Shown one piece after another: positions 55,586-64,000 of a stretch of 64,000 bases of DNA (the first letter of the stretch is position 1; every line of letters starts with the position of its first letter). The notes beneath the pieces were generated by a model. The model made no database searches. It saw only the letters and a list, made by a program, of their open reading frames with translations, and had not been told where the DNA came from. The translations under genes were made by a program, and so were the position numbers. Location: contig CACNWE010000007.1 in assembly GCA_902623995.1 (NCBI GenBank), forward strand, positions 47,609 through 111,608, read 5' to 3'. Source of the DNA: an uncultured SAR116 cluster alpha proteobacterium (GTDB lineage: Bacteria > Pseudomonadota > Alphaproteobacteria > Puniceispirillales > Marisalimonadaceae).

Positions 55586-56491
55586 ATGTCTATGAGACCA
55601 ATTAAAAATGAAAGACTTTCAAGATCTGTTCTTGAAGGTGCCGGCGTCAGGCTAGATCGAGCTTTTGGATTTGGAAACACAAGTGAATTTGATCCATTTC
55701 TATTGTTAGATGATTTCAGAAATAATGATCCTAGAGATTATCAAATGGGTTTTCCTTGGCATCCTCATAGAGGAATAGAGACCATTACTTATATTTTAAA
55801 GGGTTCTGTCGAACACAAAGATAGTTTAGGAAACTCAGGAGAATTATCTGATGGTGATGTTCAATGGATGACAGCTGGTTCAGGAATACTTCATCAGGAA
55901 ATGCCTAAAGGCAATATTAAAGGTGAAATGCATGGTTTTCAATTGTGGGCTAACTTACCTTCAAGCCTTAAAATGACAAACCCAAATTATCAGGATATTA
56001 AATCCAGAGATATTAAAGTTATTAATGAAGATGATGGAACAATTATTAAAATTATAATTGGAGATTATAAAGGGTATAAGGGTATAATAAAAGGAATAGC
56101 TTCAAACCCTCAATATTTTGACATCTATGTGCCTCCAAACAAAATTAAGAGTTTTCCTATTTCAACTTACGATAATTGTTTTGCATACATTTTTGAGGGA
56201 GCTGCAAAGTTTGATTATTCTTCTGATCCTAAAGGAATAAAAATTGAGAAATCAATAAATAATAGAGAGTACACAATTAGGGATATGAGTGGTAACAAAA
56301 CCTTAATTACTTTTGATAAAGGTAATGAAGTAAAACTTCTTTCAGGAAATAAAGGTGTAAGATTTCTTTTAGTTTCTGGAAATCCAATTCAAGAACCTGT
56401 TGCTTGGCACGGACCAATTGTAATGAATACAAACGAAGAAATTGAGCAAGCTATTACAGAATTAAATAACGGAACTTTTATTAGGCAATAA
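55586..56491 (+). CDS. pirin family cupin protein
   Basis: A 301-residue double-cupin pirin. The N-terminal cupin has the metal-binding motif FPWHPHRGIETITYILKGSVEHKDSLGN and QWMTAGSGILHQEMP. Family members include quercetinases and redox-sensing regulators. Start at ATG 55586 after TTAGAGGAAATT. It is followed 13 bases on by the PanE-like reductase. Confidence 0.9.
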   Translation: MSMRPIKNERLSRSVLEGAGVRLDRAFGFGNTSEFDPFLLLDDFRNNDPRDYQMGFPWHPHRGIETITYILKGSVEHKDSLGNSGELSDGDVQWMTAGSGILHQEMPKGNIKGEMHGFQLWANLPSSLKMTNPNYQDIKSRDIKVINEDDGTIIKIIIGDYKGYKGIIKGIASNPQYFDIYVPPNKIKSFPISTYDNCFAYIFEGAAKFDYSSDPKGIKIEKSINNREYTIRDMSGNKTLITFDKGNEVKLLSGNKGVRFLLVSGNPIQEPVAWHGPIVMNTNEEIEQAITELNNGTFIRQ

Positions 56492-56504
56492 AGGAGTATA
56501 AAAA

Positions 56505-57425
56505 ATGAAAATAGCAGTAATTGGTGCTGGTGCAATGGGGTCGATATATGCATCTTTTCTTTCCAAAAATAATAATGAGGTTTTAGTAATTGATATATGG
56601 GTAGAACATCTTGAAGCTATAAAAAATAATGGATTAAGAGTATCTGGTTTTAGTGGAGATAACGTTGTTAAAAATATTAATGTATCAAGCAATATTGAAG
56701 ATGCAAAAGGGTATGAATTATTTATAATTGCAACAAAAGCTTCTGGTGTTGGCACAGTAGCGTCAAAGTTAAGTGAAATTACTAATGATGATTCGTTAAT
56801 TTTAACTATTCAAAATGGGCTTGGTGCAGGAGAAAGAATTGCTAAATATATGCCTACAAACAATATTCTTCTAGGTGTTGCCCAAGGTTTTGGAGCCGCA
56901 ATGAAAGGTCCGGGACATGCACATCACAATAATATGAGTATGATTAGAATAGGTGAAATGAATGGAGGAATAACTCAAAGATTAAAAAAACTAGTAAAGG
57001 TATGGGGTGATGCTGGTTTTAATGCAAAAGCTTTTGAAGATATAGAACAATTAATATGGGAAAAGTTTATTTGTAATGTGGCATGGAGTGGTTCTTGCTC
57101 AATATTTAGAAAAACTCTCGGAGAGGTTATGAATAATGAACATATGTTTGATATAGCTAAAGGTTGTGCATTAGAAGCAAGAAAAATGGGTGATTTTAAA
57201 AAAGTTAATTTCACTTTCGAAAATACAGTTGAGTACATTACAGAGTTTGGTAAAAAACTTCTTCACTCTAAACCTTCTATGCTTCAAGATATTGAAGCAA
57301 AAAAACTATGCGAAATTGACGCAATTAATGGGATGGTAGTTACCTTGGGTGAAAAAAATAACATCAAGACACCATATAATTCTGTTGTTACCTCATTGAT
57401 TAAAGCACAAGAGCTAGAATATTAA
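56505..57425 (+). CDS. ketopantoate reductase-like protein (ApbA/PanE family)
   Basis: NADPH-dependent 2-dehydropantoate 2-reductase family member of 306 residues. It has the Rossmann motif IGAGAMGSIYASFLS, TKASGVGTVAS (with the conserved Lys), the N-terminal domain end and the C-terminal all-helical domain with FICNVAWSGSCS and KPSMLQDIEAKKLCEIDAING. AAAGGAGT precedes the ATG. Whether it makes pantoate or reduces another 2-oxo acid is not certain. Confidence 0.85.
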   Translation: MKIAVIGAGAMGSIYASFLSKNNNEVLVIDIWVEHLEAIKNNGLRVSGFSGDNVVKNINVSSNIEDAKGYELFIIATKASGVGTVASKLSEITNDDSLILTIQNGLGAGERIAKYMPTNNILLGVAQGFGAAMKGPGHAHHNNMSMIRIGEMNGGITQRLKKLVKVWGDAGFNAKAFEDIEQLIWEKFICNVAWSGSCSIFRKTLGEVMNNEHMFDIAKGCALEARKMGDFKKVNFTFENTVEYITEFGKKLLHSKPSMLQDIEAKKLCEIDAINGMVVTLGEKNNIKTPYNSVVTSLIKAQELEY

Positions 57426-57582
57426 AAAAAGTAACTTTAATTGAATCTTGCTATAATTAGATATTTTAAATATAATTAAGTGTTTATTAAGTTCATGAAT
57501 GTATAAGCCATGTTTTTTAATAAATTATTACTAACAAGACACTCTTTTTATTATTTATGAAGAGTTAAGAGAAGGAAAAAAA
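57426..57582 (+). promoter_or_regulatory. long leader region of cspA
   Basis: 157 bases of AT-rich sequence before cspA with TATAAT at about 57451-57456, but no good -35. The distance from there to the ATG (about 125 bases) would leave a long leader RNA, as in many cold-shock genes. GAGAAGGAAAAAAA is the ribosome binding site. Confidence 0.4.
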
Positions 57583-57789
57583 ATGGCAACAGGAACAGTC
57601 AAATGGTTCAACCCAACCAAAGGTTATGGTTTCATAGAACCTGAAGGGGGAGATAAGGACGTATTTGTTCATATTAGCGCTGTGCAGGCTGCAGGAATGA
57701 CTACACTTGAACCTGATCAAAAAATTGAATATGAACTTGAAGACGGCAAAGACGGTAAAGTTTCTGCTGGAAACCTAAAAGCTATCTAA
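57583..57789 (+). CDS. cspA: cold-shock domain protein
   Basis: A 68-residue OB-fold RNA chaperone. It has KWFNPTKGYGFIEPEGG (RNP1) and KDVFVHISAV (RNP2), the signature of Csp proteins. Single domain, normal length. It is followed by the trpR gene 59 bases on, in the same direction. Confidence 0.96.
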   Translation: MATGTVKWFNPTKGYGFIEPEGGDKDVFVHISAVQAAGMTTLEPDQKIEYELEDGKDGKVSAGNLKAI

Positions 57790-57836
57790 AAATTTAATAT
57801 AATTTTACTTTTCATTCAATATAATTAACAATTAAT

Positions 57837-57848
57837 TGTACTAGTACA
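57837..57848 (+). promoter_or_regulatory. palindromic trp operator overlapping the trpR start
   Basis: TGTACTAGTACA is a perfect 12-bp palindrome containing the ACTAGT core recognised by TrpR. Its last base is the first base of the trpR ATG. TATAAT at 57820-57825 would put transcription start at or near the palindrome. Bound repressor would block its own gene and the trpEG genes behind it. Confidence 0.7.
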
Positions 57849-58141
57849 TGAATACAAATTTACTTGCCAAATTACTCGTAAACACAAATGATTTAAATAA
57901 TATGAAGTTATTACTCAAAGCTATCTTTACAAGTAAGGAATTAAAGGAGTTTGATAATCGTTTAAAAATATTTCAATTGCTAATGCAAGGAAAAAAACAT
58001 AGAGAAATATCAGAAAATTTAAATGTAGGAATAGCTACGGTTACAAGAGGCTCTTTAGCATTTGAGAAAGAAGAAATTTTTAAAATGAAAACAAACATAA
58101 TAGATATTTTAAGATCAAAAAATTTCGATAATGACAAGTAA
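57848..58141 (+). CDS. trpR: Trp repressor (TrpR family)
   Basis: A 97-residue helical DNA-binding protein. LLKAIFTSKELKEFDNRLKIFQLLMQGKKHREISENLNVGIATVTRGS matches the E. coli TrpR core, including the helix-turn-helix and the (I/V)TRGS end with the Arg that contacts tryptophan. The N-terminal arm is shorter. Its stop region overlaps trpE by 11 bases. TrpR is mainly known from gammaproteobacteria and chlamydiae, so its presence here is notable. Confidence 0.85.
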   Translation: MNTNLLAKLLVNTNDLNNMKLLLKAIFTSKELKEFDNRLKIFQLLMQGKKHREISENLNVGIATVTRGSLAFEKEEIFKMKTNIIDILRSKNFDNDK

Positions 58142-59534
58142 AAAAGAACAAAAAAAAATTAATATTAATGGAAAACCTAAATATATTAATTTAGGCACAG
58201 ATTATAATTTTTTTGAATTATTCCAAGAAATCCAATTAAATTTTGTAAATTGTTTCTTATTTGAATCCCTAGGAGAAGAAAGTAACATTTCTCGATATCA
58301 TATAATCGGTTTTGATCCAAAATATATCATATCTTCTGAAAATGATTATGAACTTAAAATTAATTGTCCTATAAGTGGTGAAACTGACACAATTACTTGT
58401 GACAATCCATATTACAAATTAAGAGATATTATTCCTCAAAACGTTATTTCAAGAAAATATGCAGGTGGATTAGTAGGTTATATAAGTTATGACAGTATTA
58501 ATTACTTTGAGAGAAACTTAAACATAAAAAAACATCCCAAGTTTGAATCTTTCAAGTTCGGAGTGTTTCTTGATGGTCTTATTTATGATCAAATGACTGG
58601 TGAAGTATTTTATTATTATTATGAAGAAAATAAAATCGAGAAAATAAAAAATATCATCAAGCAAAAACGTAAAAAAAGTTTAAATATTCAATGTAAGTTT
58701 TTAAATGATTCTATGACAAAGGATCAACATAAGAAAACTGTATTAAAAATCAAAGAAGATATTAAGAATGGATTAATTTTTCAATGTGAAGTTGGATTTA
58801 AAAGTCATTATGAAATCAAAGGAGATCAAACAGCAATTTACGAAAAATTAAGAAACTTGAACCCTTCCCCACATATGTACTTTATGAAATTTTGTGATCA
58901 AGTAATAATTGGTGCATCTCCAGAACTACTTTTTAGACTAAGAAATGGTGAAATGGAAACATTTCCTTTAGCTGGAACAACAAAAAGAGGAAAAGATAAA
59001 CTTGAAGATCTTAAACTAGCAAGAGAGTTATTAAACGATAAAAAAGAAATTGCAGAACACAATATGCTAGTGGATTTGCACAGAAATGATTTAGGAAGAG
59101 TAGCTAAATTTGGGACTGTCAAAGTTAGAAACTTAATGGATATTAAAAAATATTCACACGTCCAACATATCTCATCAGAAATTGCTGGCATAATAAGTGA
59201 AGAAGAAGATATGTTTTCTGCACTAGCATCAAATTTCCCCGCAGGCACCTTGTCTGGAGCTCCAAAGATTGAAGCAATGAAAATAATTAATGAAATAGAA
59301 GAAGAAGGAAGAGGACCTTACGGAGGTGCAATAGGACAATTTGGATTTAATGGTGATTGTACATTTGCAATACCAATTAGATCAATCTTTATAACAGGCG
59401 AACAAGCTTATGCCCAGACATGTGGTGGTAATGTATATGACTCTGATCCTGATAAAGAATATTTGGAAATAGAAAGAAAACTAGCTGCTATGAAAACAGT
59501 TCTAGCTTCATTTGAAGAAAAAGAAATTAAATGA
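58131..59534 (+). CDS. trpE: anthranilate synthase component I
   Basis: Chorismate-using enzyme that starts tryptophan synthesis with TrpG. The C-terminal chorismate-binding domain has QCEVGFKSHYEI, NPSPHMYFMKF, GASPELLFRL, PLAGTTKRGKD, EHNMLVDLHRNDLGRV and AGTLSGAPKIEAMKII. At 467 residues it is slightly short. Residues that separate TrpE from PabB cannot be checked reliably here, but the trpR-trpE-trpG arrangement supports TrpE. It overlaps trpR by 11 bases and trpG by 4. Confidence 0.9.
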   Translation: MTSKKEQKKININGKPKYINLGTDYNFFELFQEIQLNFVNCFLFESLGEESNISRYHIIGFDPKYIISSENDYELKINCPISGETDTITCDNPYYKLRDIIPQNVISRKYAGGLVGYISYDSINYFERNLNIKKHPKFESFKFGVFLDGLIYDQMTGEVFYYYYEENKIEKIKNIIKQKRKKSLNIQCKFLNDSMTKDQHKKTVLKIKEDIKNGLIFQCEVGFKSHYEIKGDQTAIYEKLRNLNPSPHMYFMKFCDQVIIGASPELLFRLRNGEMETFPLAGTTKRGKDKLEDLKLARELLNDKKEIAEHNMLVDLHRNDLGRVAKFGTVKVRNLMDIKKYSHVQHISSEIAGIISEEEDMFSALASNFPAGTLSGAPKIEAMKIINEIEEEGRGPYGGAIGQFGFNGDCTFAIPIRSIFITGEQAYAQTCGGNVYDSDPDKEYLEIERKLAAMKTVLASFEEKEIK

Positions 59535-60193
59535 AAGTTGTGATAATTGACAATTATGACTCTTTTACTTTTAACCTTTATCAATATTGTGGTGAAATTT
59601 TAAATAAAAGAACATTATCTGGCCAAAATGAAATAATTGTTAAAAGAAATGATGAAATATCAGTAAAAAATTTAGAAAATTTTAATCCTGATAAAATAAT
59701 TATATCGCCGGGTCCGGGTTCTCCAGACAAAAAAGAATATTTTGGTAATTGCCAGGATATTATTCTTAAATTAGGAAAATCAATTCCTATTTTAGGCATA
59801 TGCCTTGGAATGCAAGGTATAGTTCATTCTTTTGGGGGCAAAATAATACATGCAAAAGAACCTATGCATGGAAAAATTTCTTTCTTATTACATGATGAAA
59901 AAGGTATATATGAAAAAATCCCTCAAAATATTGAAATTATGCGATATCATTCTTTGGTAGTTGACATTGAAACTTTACCTGATTGTTTTGACATAAATGG
60001 AATTTCACAAGAAAATGATAATAAAAACAATATACTGGAAATAAAACAAATCACTCCTAAATGTGAAATCATGGCAATATCTCATAAAATCTACCCAATT
60101 TATGGTATACAATACCATCCAGAGTCATTTGGCAGTGAAGGTGGAATGGAGATATTACAAAATTTTTTATTTAATGATAATGGTAATAAATGA
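59531..60193 (+). CDS. trpG: anthranilate synthase component II (glutamine amidotransferase)
   Basis: Supplies ammonia from glutamine to TrpE. The 220-residue class I amidotransferase has IDNYDSFTFNLYQY, ISPGPGSPDKK, LGICLGMQGI (nucleophile Cys) and QYHPESFGSEGG (His and Glu). It overlaps trpE and the next gene by four bases each. The downstream trpD and trpC are not in this cluster. Confidence 0.93.
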   Translation: MKVVIIDNYDSFTFNLYQYCGEILNKRTLSGQNEIIVKRNDEISVKNLENFNPDKIIISPGPGSPDKKEYFGNCQDIILKLGKSIPILGICLGMQGIVHSFGGKIIHAKEPMHGKISFLLHDEKGIYEKIPQNIEIMRYHSLVVDIETLPDCFDINGISQENDNKNNILEIKQITPKCEIMAISHKIYPIYGIQYHPESFGSEGGMEILQNFLFNDNGNK

Positions 60194-61164
60194 AAACAAA
60201 AGTAATCAAGATTTATGAACCTGGTTCAGTGGATGTTCTTAAAATCGAAGAAGTTGAAATTGACAAACCAGGTTTAAATGAAGTTTTAATTGAACACTCC
60301 TATGCAGGATTAAATTTCATAGATATAAATCAAAGAAGAGGCACCTATCCACTTAAAACTCTTCCTCAAATTATGGGGATGGAAGCCTCCGGCATCATCA
60401 AAGAAGTAGGACAAAATGTATCAAAATTCAAAATTGGTGACAAAGTAACTCATTGTATGAATCTTGGATCCTACTCAAAATTAATGATATTGAATCAGGA
60501 TAGAGTTATTAAACTCAAAAATGACGTTGATTTAAGTATTGCTGCAGCCTCAACTTTACAGGGACTAACAGCACAATATCTTATAAACCACTCTTACAAA
60601 TTAAAGCGCAACAATACTGTTTTAATTCACGCTATTGCTGGTGGAGTAGGACAAATACTCTGTCAATGGGCAAAAAATATTGGAGCTTATGTAATTGGTA
60701 CAGTCAGCAATCCACATAAGGAGAAAATAGCTAAAATAAACGGATGTGATTTTATAATAAATTATACTGAAGATAATTTTGTTGAGAAAATTATAGAAAT
60801 CACTGAAAAGAAAGGTGTTGATGTTATTTATGATTCTGTTGGGAAAGATACTTTTTTAAAAGGAATTAAATGTTTAGCACCAAAAGGTAGAATAGTAAGT
60901 TTTGGTGTTTCATCAGGACCAATAGAACCAATTAACATTAATTTATTGAGATCATTTTCTGGTTCAATTGCAACTGGAGGGCTGAATACATACATCAAAG
61001 ACAGTGATGAAATGCAGAGTAATGCTGACGCATTTTTTGATTTGATTTTAAAAAAAGAAATAGATATCGACATTACAAACGAATTTAATATTGAAGAGAT
61101 TCAAAAAGCTCAATTGAGCTTAGAAAGCAGACAAACAACTGGATCAGTAATTCTAAAATTTTAA
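60190..61164 (+). CDS. qor: NADPH:quinone oxidoreductase (zeta-crystallin type)
   Basis: MDR-superfamily quinone reductase without catalytic zinc. The 324-residue protein has the GroES-like N-terminal domain (NFIDINQRRGTYPL), AAASTLQGLTAQYLI and the nucleotide-binding motif HAIAGGVGQILCQWAKN. It overlaps trpG by four bases, so it is transcribed with the trp genes, although its link to tryptophan is unclear. Confidence 0.9.
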   Translation: MKTKVIKIYEPGSVDVLKIEEVEIDKPGLNEVLIEHSYAGLNFIDINQRRGTYPLKTLPQIMGMEASGIIKEVGQNVSKFKIGDKVTHCMNLGSYSKLMILNQDRVIKLKNDVDLSIAAASTLQGLTAQYLINHSYKLKRNNTVLIHAIAGGVGQILCQWAKNIGAYVIGTVSNPHKEKIAKINGCDFIINYTEDNFVEKIIEITEKKGVDVIYDSVGKDTFLKGIKCLAPKGRIVSFGVSSGPIEPININLLRSFSGSIATGGLNTYIKDSDEMQSNADAFFDLILKKEIDIDITNEFNIEEIQKAQLSLESRQTTGSVILKF

Positions 61165-61230
61165 ATTTTTTACTTTATATAGTTATATAATTAAATATTA
61201 TATAATCATAAATATGGAGTTGATACTCAG

Positions 61231-62334
61231 TTGCTTAATCTTGGATTATTTATGATGCCACTTCACCCGGCTGAAAAAGACGTTGGGGTTTCCTACGAAG
61301 AGGATAGACAATTAGTTCTTTTAGCAGATAGGCTTAATTATAAAGAGGCCTGGATGGGTGAACATTATAGTTCAACTGCTGAACCTGTTACTTCACCTTT
61401 AATTTTTAATGCTTCATTAATATCAGAGACAAAAAAAATTAAATTTGGATCAGGAGTTATCTCTTTACCTCAACAACATCCTGCTGTTGTTGCTGGACAA
61501 GTAAGTTTATTAGATCATCTCTCTAAAGGCAGAGTCATTATGGGGGTTGGTGCTGGCGGGTTGGTTAGCGATTGGGAATTATTTGGCAATGAAGATGGTC
61601 GCAAACGTGCAATTACTATGATTGAATCAGTGGAAGCAATTTTAGAGTTTTGGAAAGATAACGAAAGTTACAATTATAAGGGTGAGTTTCTAGACATATC
61701 ATTAAATAAAAATATTGTATCTGAACTGGGAATAGGAAAGTTTGTTAAACCATTTCAAAACCCGCATCCAGAAATTGCAGTTTCTTTAAAGAATCCAAAT
61801 TCTATGACAGCAAAACTTGCCGGTGAAAAAGGATGGATCCCAATTTCAGGAAATTTTATTGATGCAAAAGCTATAGCTACCCACTGGCCTACTTATCTTG
61901 AAGGTGCTGAAAAAGCTGGAAAAAAACCATTATTTGATAAATGGAGAGTTGGCAGAAGTATCCTAATAACAAATTCTAATGAAGAAGCTGATGAAATTAT
62001 TAATGATCCAAACGGTGTTTTTTCAAACTACTTTCTTTATTTAAATACAGTTTCAAAACTTGCATCAGGTACCTTAAGTAAAGACATTAACATAAAAAGT
62101 GAACTCCCTGATGCCATGAAAAAAGCGAAAGATTTAATAATAATTGGCGATCAATCTACTGTTATAGATAAATTAATTGAATTTATAGATATTGTTGGAC
62201 CTTTTGGAACACTTTTAATTACAGGTCATGATTTTGGTAATTCCAGAAAACTATGGGAAAGTTCATTCACTAAAATGTCAGAAAGTGTTGAACCTATATT
62301 AAGTAAATATTTAAAACAGAAATTTGCAGCTTAA
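61231..62334 (+). CDS. luciferase-like monooxygenase family protein
   Basis: A 367-residue flavin-dependent monooxygenase-like protein (bacterial luciferase superfamily). It contains LGLFMMPLHP, RLNYKEAWMGEHYSST, IKFGSGVISLPQQHPAVVAGQVSLLDHLSKGRVIMGVGAGG and GDQSTVIDKL. It resembles limonene 1,2-monooxygenase-type members, but the substrate is unknown. The start is TTG 61231 with GGAG upstream. It is convergent with the following membrane operon, three bases apart. Confidence 0.85.
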   Translation: MLNLGLFMMPLHPAEKDVGVSYEEDRQLVLLADRLNYKEAWMGEHYSSTAEPVTSPLIFNASLISETKKIKFGSGVISLPQQHPAVVAGQVSLLDHLSKGRVIMGVGAGGLVSDWELFGNEDGRKRAITMIESVEAILEFWKDNESYNYKGEFLDISLNKNIVSELGIGKFVKPFQNPHPEIAVSLKNPNSMTAKLAGEKGWIPISGNFIDAKAIATHWPTYLEGAEKAGKKPLFDKWRVGRSILITNSNEEADEIINDPNGVFSNYFLYLNTVSKLASGTLSKDINIKSELPDAMKKAKDLIIIGDQSTVIDKLIEFIDIVGPFGTLLITGHDFGNSRKLWESSFTKMSESVEPILSKYLKQKFAA

Positions 62335-62337
62335 TAG

Positions 62338-62808
62338 TTATTTTGGCATCATTTTTTGGAATGGAAATCTATAAGTTTTTAGAGTGAATTCGTTATTTCT
62401 GGATCTTTTGTCTTGATCTTCTTTTACAATTTCACCCATTTGAGGAACACCAGATCTTTCTGCATTTCTTTTTGCTTGATCTAGTGCTTCTTCGTTTTCT
62501 TCTGTATATGGAAATTTAAAAAGCTTGTTTATACCATCTTTAATAGCCCATAAAATAATAAATCTATCTCCTTGTTCATATACTACTGCATGATGTTCAT
62601 AAACAAATTGTTCAGGAGGTCTATCAAACATAGGTCGCCCAATGAACTCATGATTGGTATAAAAACTAAGCCAAATTGCTATAAAAATTATTGGAACAGT
62701 AAAAAACCTTTGCCATATATTCCTAGTAAAAAAAGGTAGACAACAAATGGCCCCCGCGAATGACCAAATAAGCATTAACTGACCTGAGCTTATTGTGAAA
62801 TCAATCAT
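62338..62808 (-). CDS. third gene of ExbBD-like operon, two membrane segments
   Basis: A 156-residue protein with two N-terminal membrane segments (about residues 10-25 and 35-50) and a soluble remainder (HAVVYEQGDRFIILWAIKDGINKLFKFPYTEENEEALDQAKRNAE). No known family. The start overlaps the preceding stop by one base (TAATG). It probably forms a complex with the two proteins encoded upstream. Confidence 0.7.
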   Translation of the reverse strand: MIDFTISSGQLMLIWSFAGAICCLPFFTRNIWQRFFTVPIIFIAIWLSFYTNHEFIGRPMFDRPPEQFVYEHHAVVYEQGDRFIILWAIKDGINKLFKFPYTEENEEALDQAKRNAERSGVPQMGEIVKEDQDKRSRNNEFTLKTYRFPFQKMMPK

Positions 62809-63428
62809 TATACCCCACTCTTTTTTCTAATGACCTCACCATCAATTATAAGCTCATTTGTTGGATCGACATGAACTATACCGTTGTAATCGACTCTAAA
62901 TTTAAATGCAGGAAGTTCTTGCCCTTCTGCACTAAAAAATAATTTTTTTGTGTATTCTTCTTTGTATGGATTTACCTTAAGTAATTTTACGGTAGCATGC
63001 GTAAGTGGAGCAGGAAATTTTCTAGAATTATAAAAATGTATTGTTACAAGATACGATCTTGCTTCAGGTGTCCTGATTGCAACTACTTCCCGATTTTCTT
63101 TTAAATAAACAGTTTTACCATTCTGATCTACATAAGTATCATTTACAGTTCCTAAATCGTCTCTTTCTAAATGAATGAGAGCATCATCTGGTCTTCTGAA
63201 ACTAACAATATGTCCCATATTATCTTTTACCCAAATATCAAGGTCAAATGGTTTTTCTCCATCCCATTCTAGTTCTATGAAATACTCAGCTTTTGGTTTA
63301 ATGGTCTCTTTCTTTGCAACTGGGTTTATTAATAAAAAAGCCAGCATAAAAAGAAAAACAAAGCCTATGAGCATATTGAATAAAAGGTCAATGAAACCAA
63401 AAGATGATCTATATCTTGGATCACTCAT
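62808..63428 (-). CDS. ExbD-like single-pass protein with extracytoplasmic beta domain
   Basis: A 206-residue protein. A short cytoplasmic start (SDPRYRSSFGFIDLLFNMLIGFVFLFMLAFLLI) has one membrane segment with an Asp in it, as in ExbD/MotB subunits. A large domain follows: FIELEWDGEKPFDLDIWVKDNMGHIVSF, then TPEARSYLVTIHFYNSR. The LEW..DLD..V pattern resembles DUF2135-type beta domains, by inference only. No peptidoglycan-binding OmpA domain is visible. It overlaps the upstream gene by eight bases. Confidence 0.75.
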   Translation of the reverse strand: MSDPRYRSSFGFIDLLFNMLIGFVFLFMLAFLLINPVAKKETIKPKAEYFIELEWDGEKPFDLDIWVKDNMGHIVSFRRPDDALIHLERDDLGTVNDTYVDQNGKTVYLKENREVVAIRTPEARSYLVTIHFYNSRKFPAPLTHATVKLLKVNPYKEEYTKKLFFSAEGQELPAFKFRVDYNGIVHVDPTNELIIDGEVIRKKSGV

Positions 63429-63879
63429 ATTTTGTATTATTCTCTAAAATTACCATTTGAACTTTTGTTAATACACTACCAACCAAACCTGAAAGTGTTG
63501 TACATAAGGCAGTACTCATGCCAAGTGCCATATTTGAGATTACTTTTTGAACATTTTCAACATTACTTACATCTAAATTATCAAAGGCAGAACTCAACAT
63601 TAATAAAAAGCCCGCTACTGTTCCTATTAATCCAAGTGTAACCATTGTTTCCGAAGCAAACCAAATATAGTTACTAAGTTTTATATATTGGGTATCGGAT
63701 CTAAAGCTTAGAAATCCTGTTGCAATAGAAGTTGCAACAAAGATTATAATTATTATAAAACTAATTTTTGTTTGGTCTGCATTCCATAACTCATCAAACC
63801 AACCATAGGTAAATATTAACATAGCAGCAAATAAGACAGTAACTACCTGTATCCACCATAATAAAAAAGCTTTAGACAA
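63421..63879 (-). CDS. MotA/TolQ/ExbB-like proton channel subunit
   Basis: A 152-residue membrane protein with about four hydrophobic segments, and the ExbB/TolQ-like signature MVTLGLIGTVAGFLLMLSSAFDNLD and SNMALGMSTALCTTLSGLVGSVL. It is shorter than ExbB (about 240). The start is TTG 63879, backed by a perfect GGAGG. It begins a three-gene operon with overlapping frames. Confidence 0.85.
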   Translation of the reverse strand: MSKAFLLWWIQVVTVLFAAMLIFTYGWFDELWNADQTKISFIIIIIFVATSIATGFLSFRSDTQYIKLSNYIWFASETMVTLGLIGTVAGFLLMLSSAFDNLDVSNVENVQKVISNMALGMSTALCTTLSGLVGSVLTKVQMVILENNTKYE

Positions 63880-64000
63880 TTTATTACCTCCTATTTAAAC
63901 ATTGCTACGAAAATAAAGAAAATGCTAGAATTATGTATTAAATAAGTTTTTTTTTAATAAAAATTGTCCGATTTATAATCTTATAATTTATATAAAACCA
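63880..64000 (-). other. upstream region of the ExbB-like operon
   Basis: AT-rich, no gene seen. It holds the ribosome binding site (rc of CCTCC at 63888-63892) and must contain the promoter of the ExbBD-like operon; none is clear enough to assign. Confidence 0.4.

Overview
This window looks like the chromosome of a very AT-rich (roughly 30% GC by eye) alphaproteobacterium, probably a marine streamlined lineage but not a typical Pelagibacter, because it carries rpoN and a PomA/PomB-type flagellar stator. Class-level evidence is a circularly permuted (two-piece type) ssrA gene, an alphaproteobacterial SspB next to it, DUF2794, DUF3126 and DUF1489 genes, and the hflK-hflC-degP order. No tRNA, rRNA, CRISPR array or insertion sequence was recognised.

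Layout. 1-5.8 kb: degP (cut by the window edge), hflC, hflK, divergent mrp, then thyA-folA. 5.9-6.8 kb: permuted ssrA followed by sspB, so the degradation tag and its ClpXP adaptor are adjacent. 6.8-10.5 kb: class I fumarase, a D-tartrate dehydratase-like enolase-superfamily enzyme, rpmJ, msrA. 10.6-15.8 kb: speA, carboxynorspermidine synthase, nspC and speB, a complete arginine-to-spermidine route through carboxyspermidine. 15.8-18.5 kb: trxB, purU, esterase. 18.6-23.6 kb: three tandem bactofilins, a tail-anchored protein plus M23 peptidase pair, a 59-residue gene and rpoN. 24.7-27.5 kb: pomA-pomB followed by a protein whose sequence reads like a diverged ribosome recycling factor. 27.5-33.1 kb: der-bamB-yfgM and small conserved alphaproteobacterial genes.

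Three genes here have a matching sigma-54 type site (TTGG-N9-TGCA) at the right distance: pomA, the tail-anchored/M23 pair, and the 59-residue gene beside rpoN. This suggests a local sigma-54 regulon linking motility and the cell envelope.

33.26-40.54 kb is a compact integrative element (about 7.26 kb) inserted at the 3' end of guaA and bounded by a 22-bp direct repeat that restores the last guaA codons. It has a tyrosine integrase, a serine recombinase with a translationally coupled 54-residue gene, an HUH-type Rep-like protein with nearby hairpins, a Wzz-like envelope protein with a pure hexanucleotide tract, and several unrecognised genes. The outermost genes share a 29-bp upstream module in inverted orientation.

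40.5-48 kb: guaA, a foreign-looking TPR-methyltransferase gene broken by a nonsense codon and flanked by a decayed duplicate of the rsmB 3' end, then rsmB, guaB, rlmE, hisI. 48-57.4 kb: RND pump with its adaptor, DUF1489, mgtE, a carboxymuconolactone decarboxylase family protein, a TauE family permease, pirin, and a PanE-like reductase. 57.6-61.2 kb: cspA, then trpR-trpE-trpG and a quinone oxidoreductase, with a palindromic trp operator on the trpR start. 61.2-63.9 kb: a luciferase-like monooxygenase and a three-gene ExbB/ExbD-like membrane operon of unknown role.
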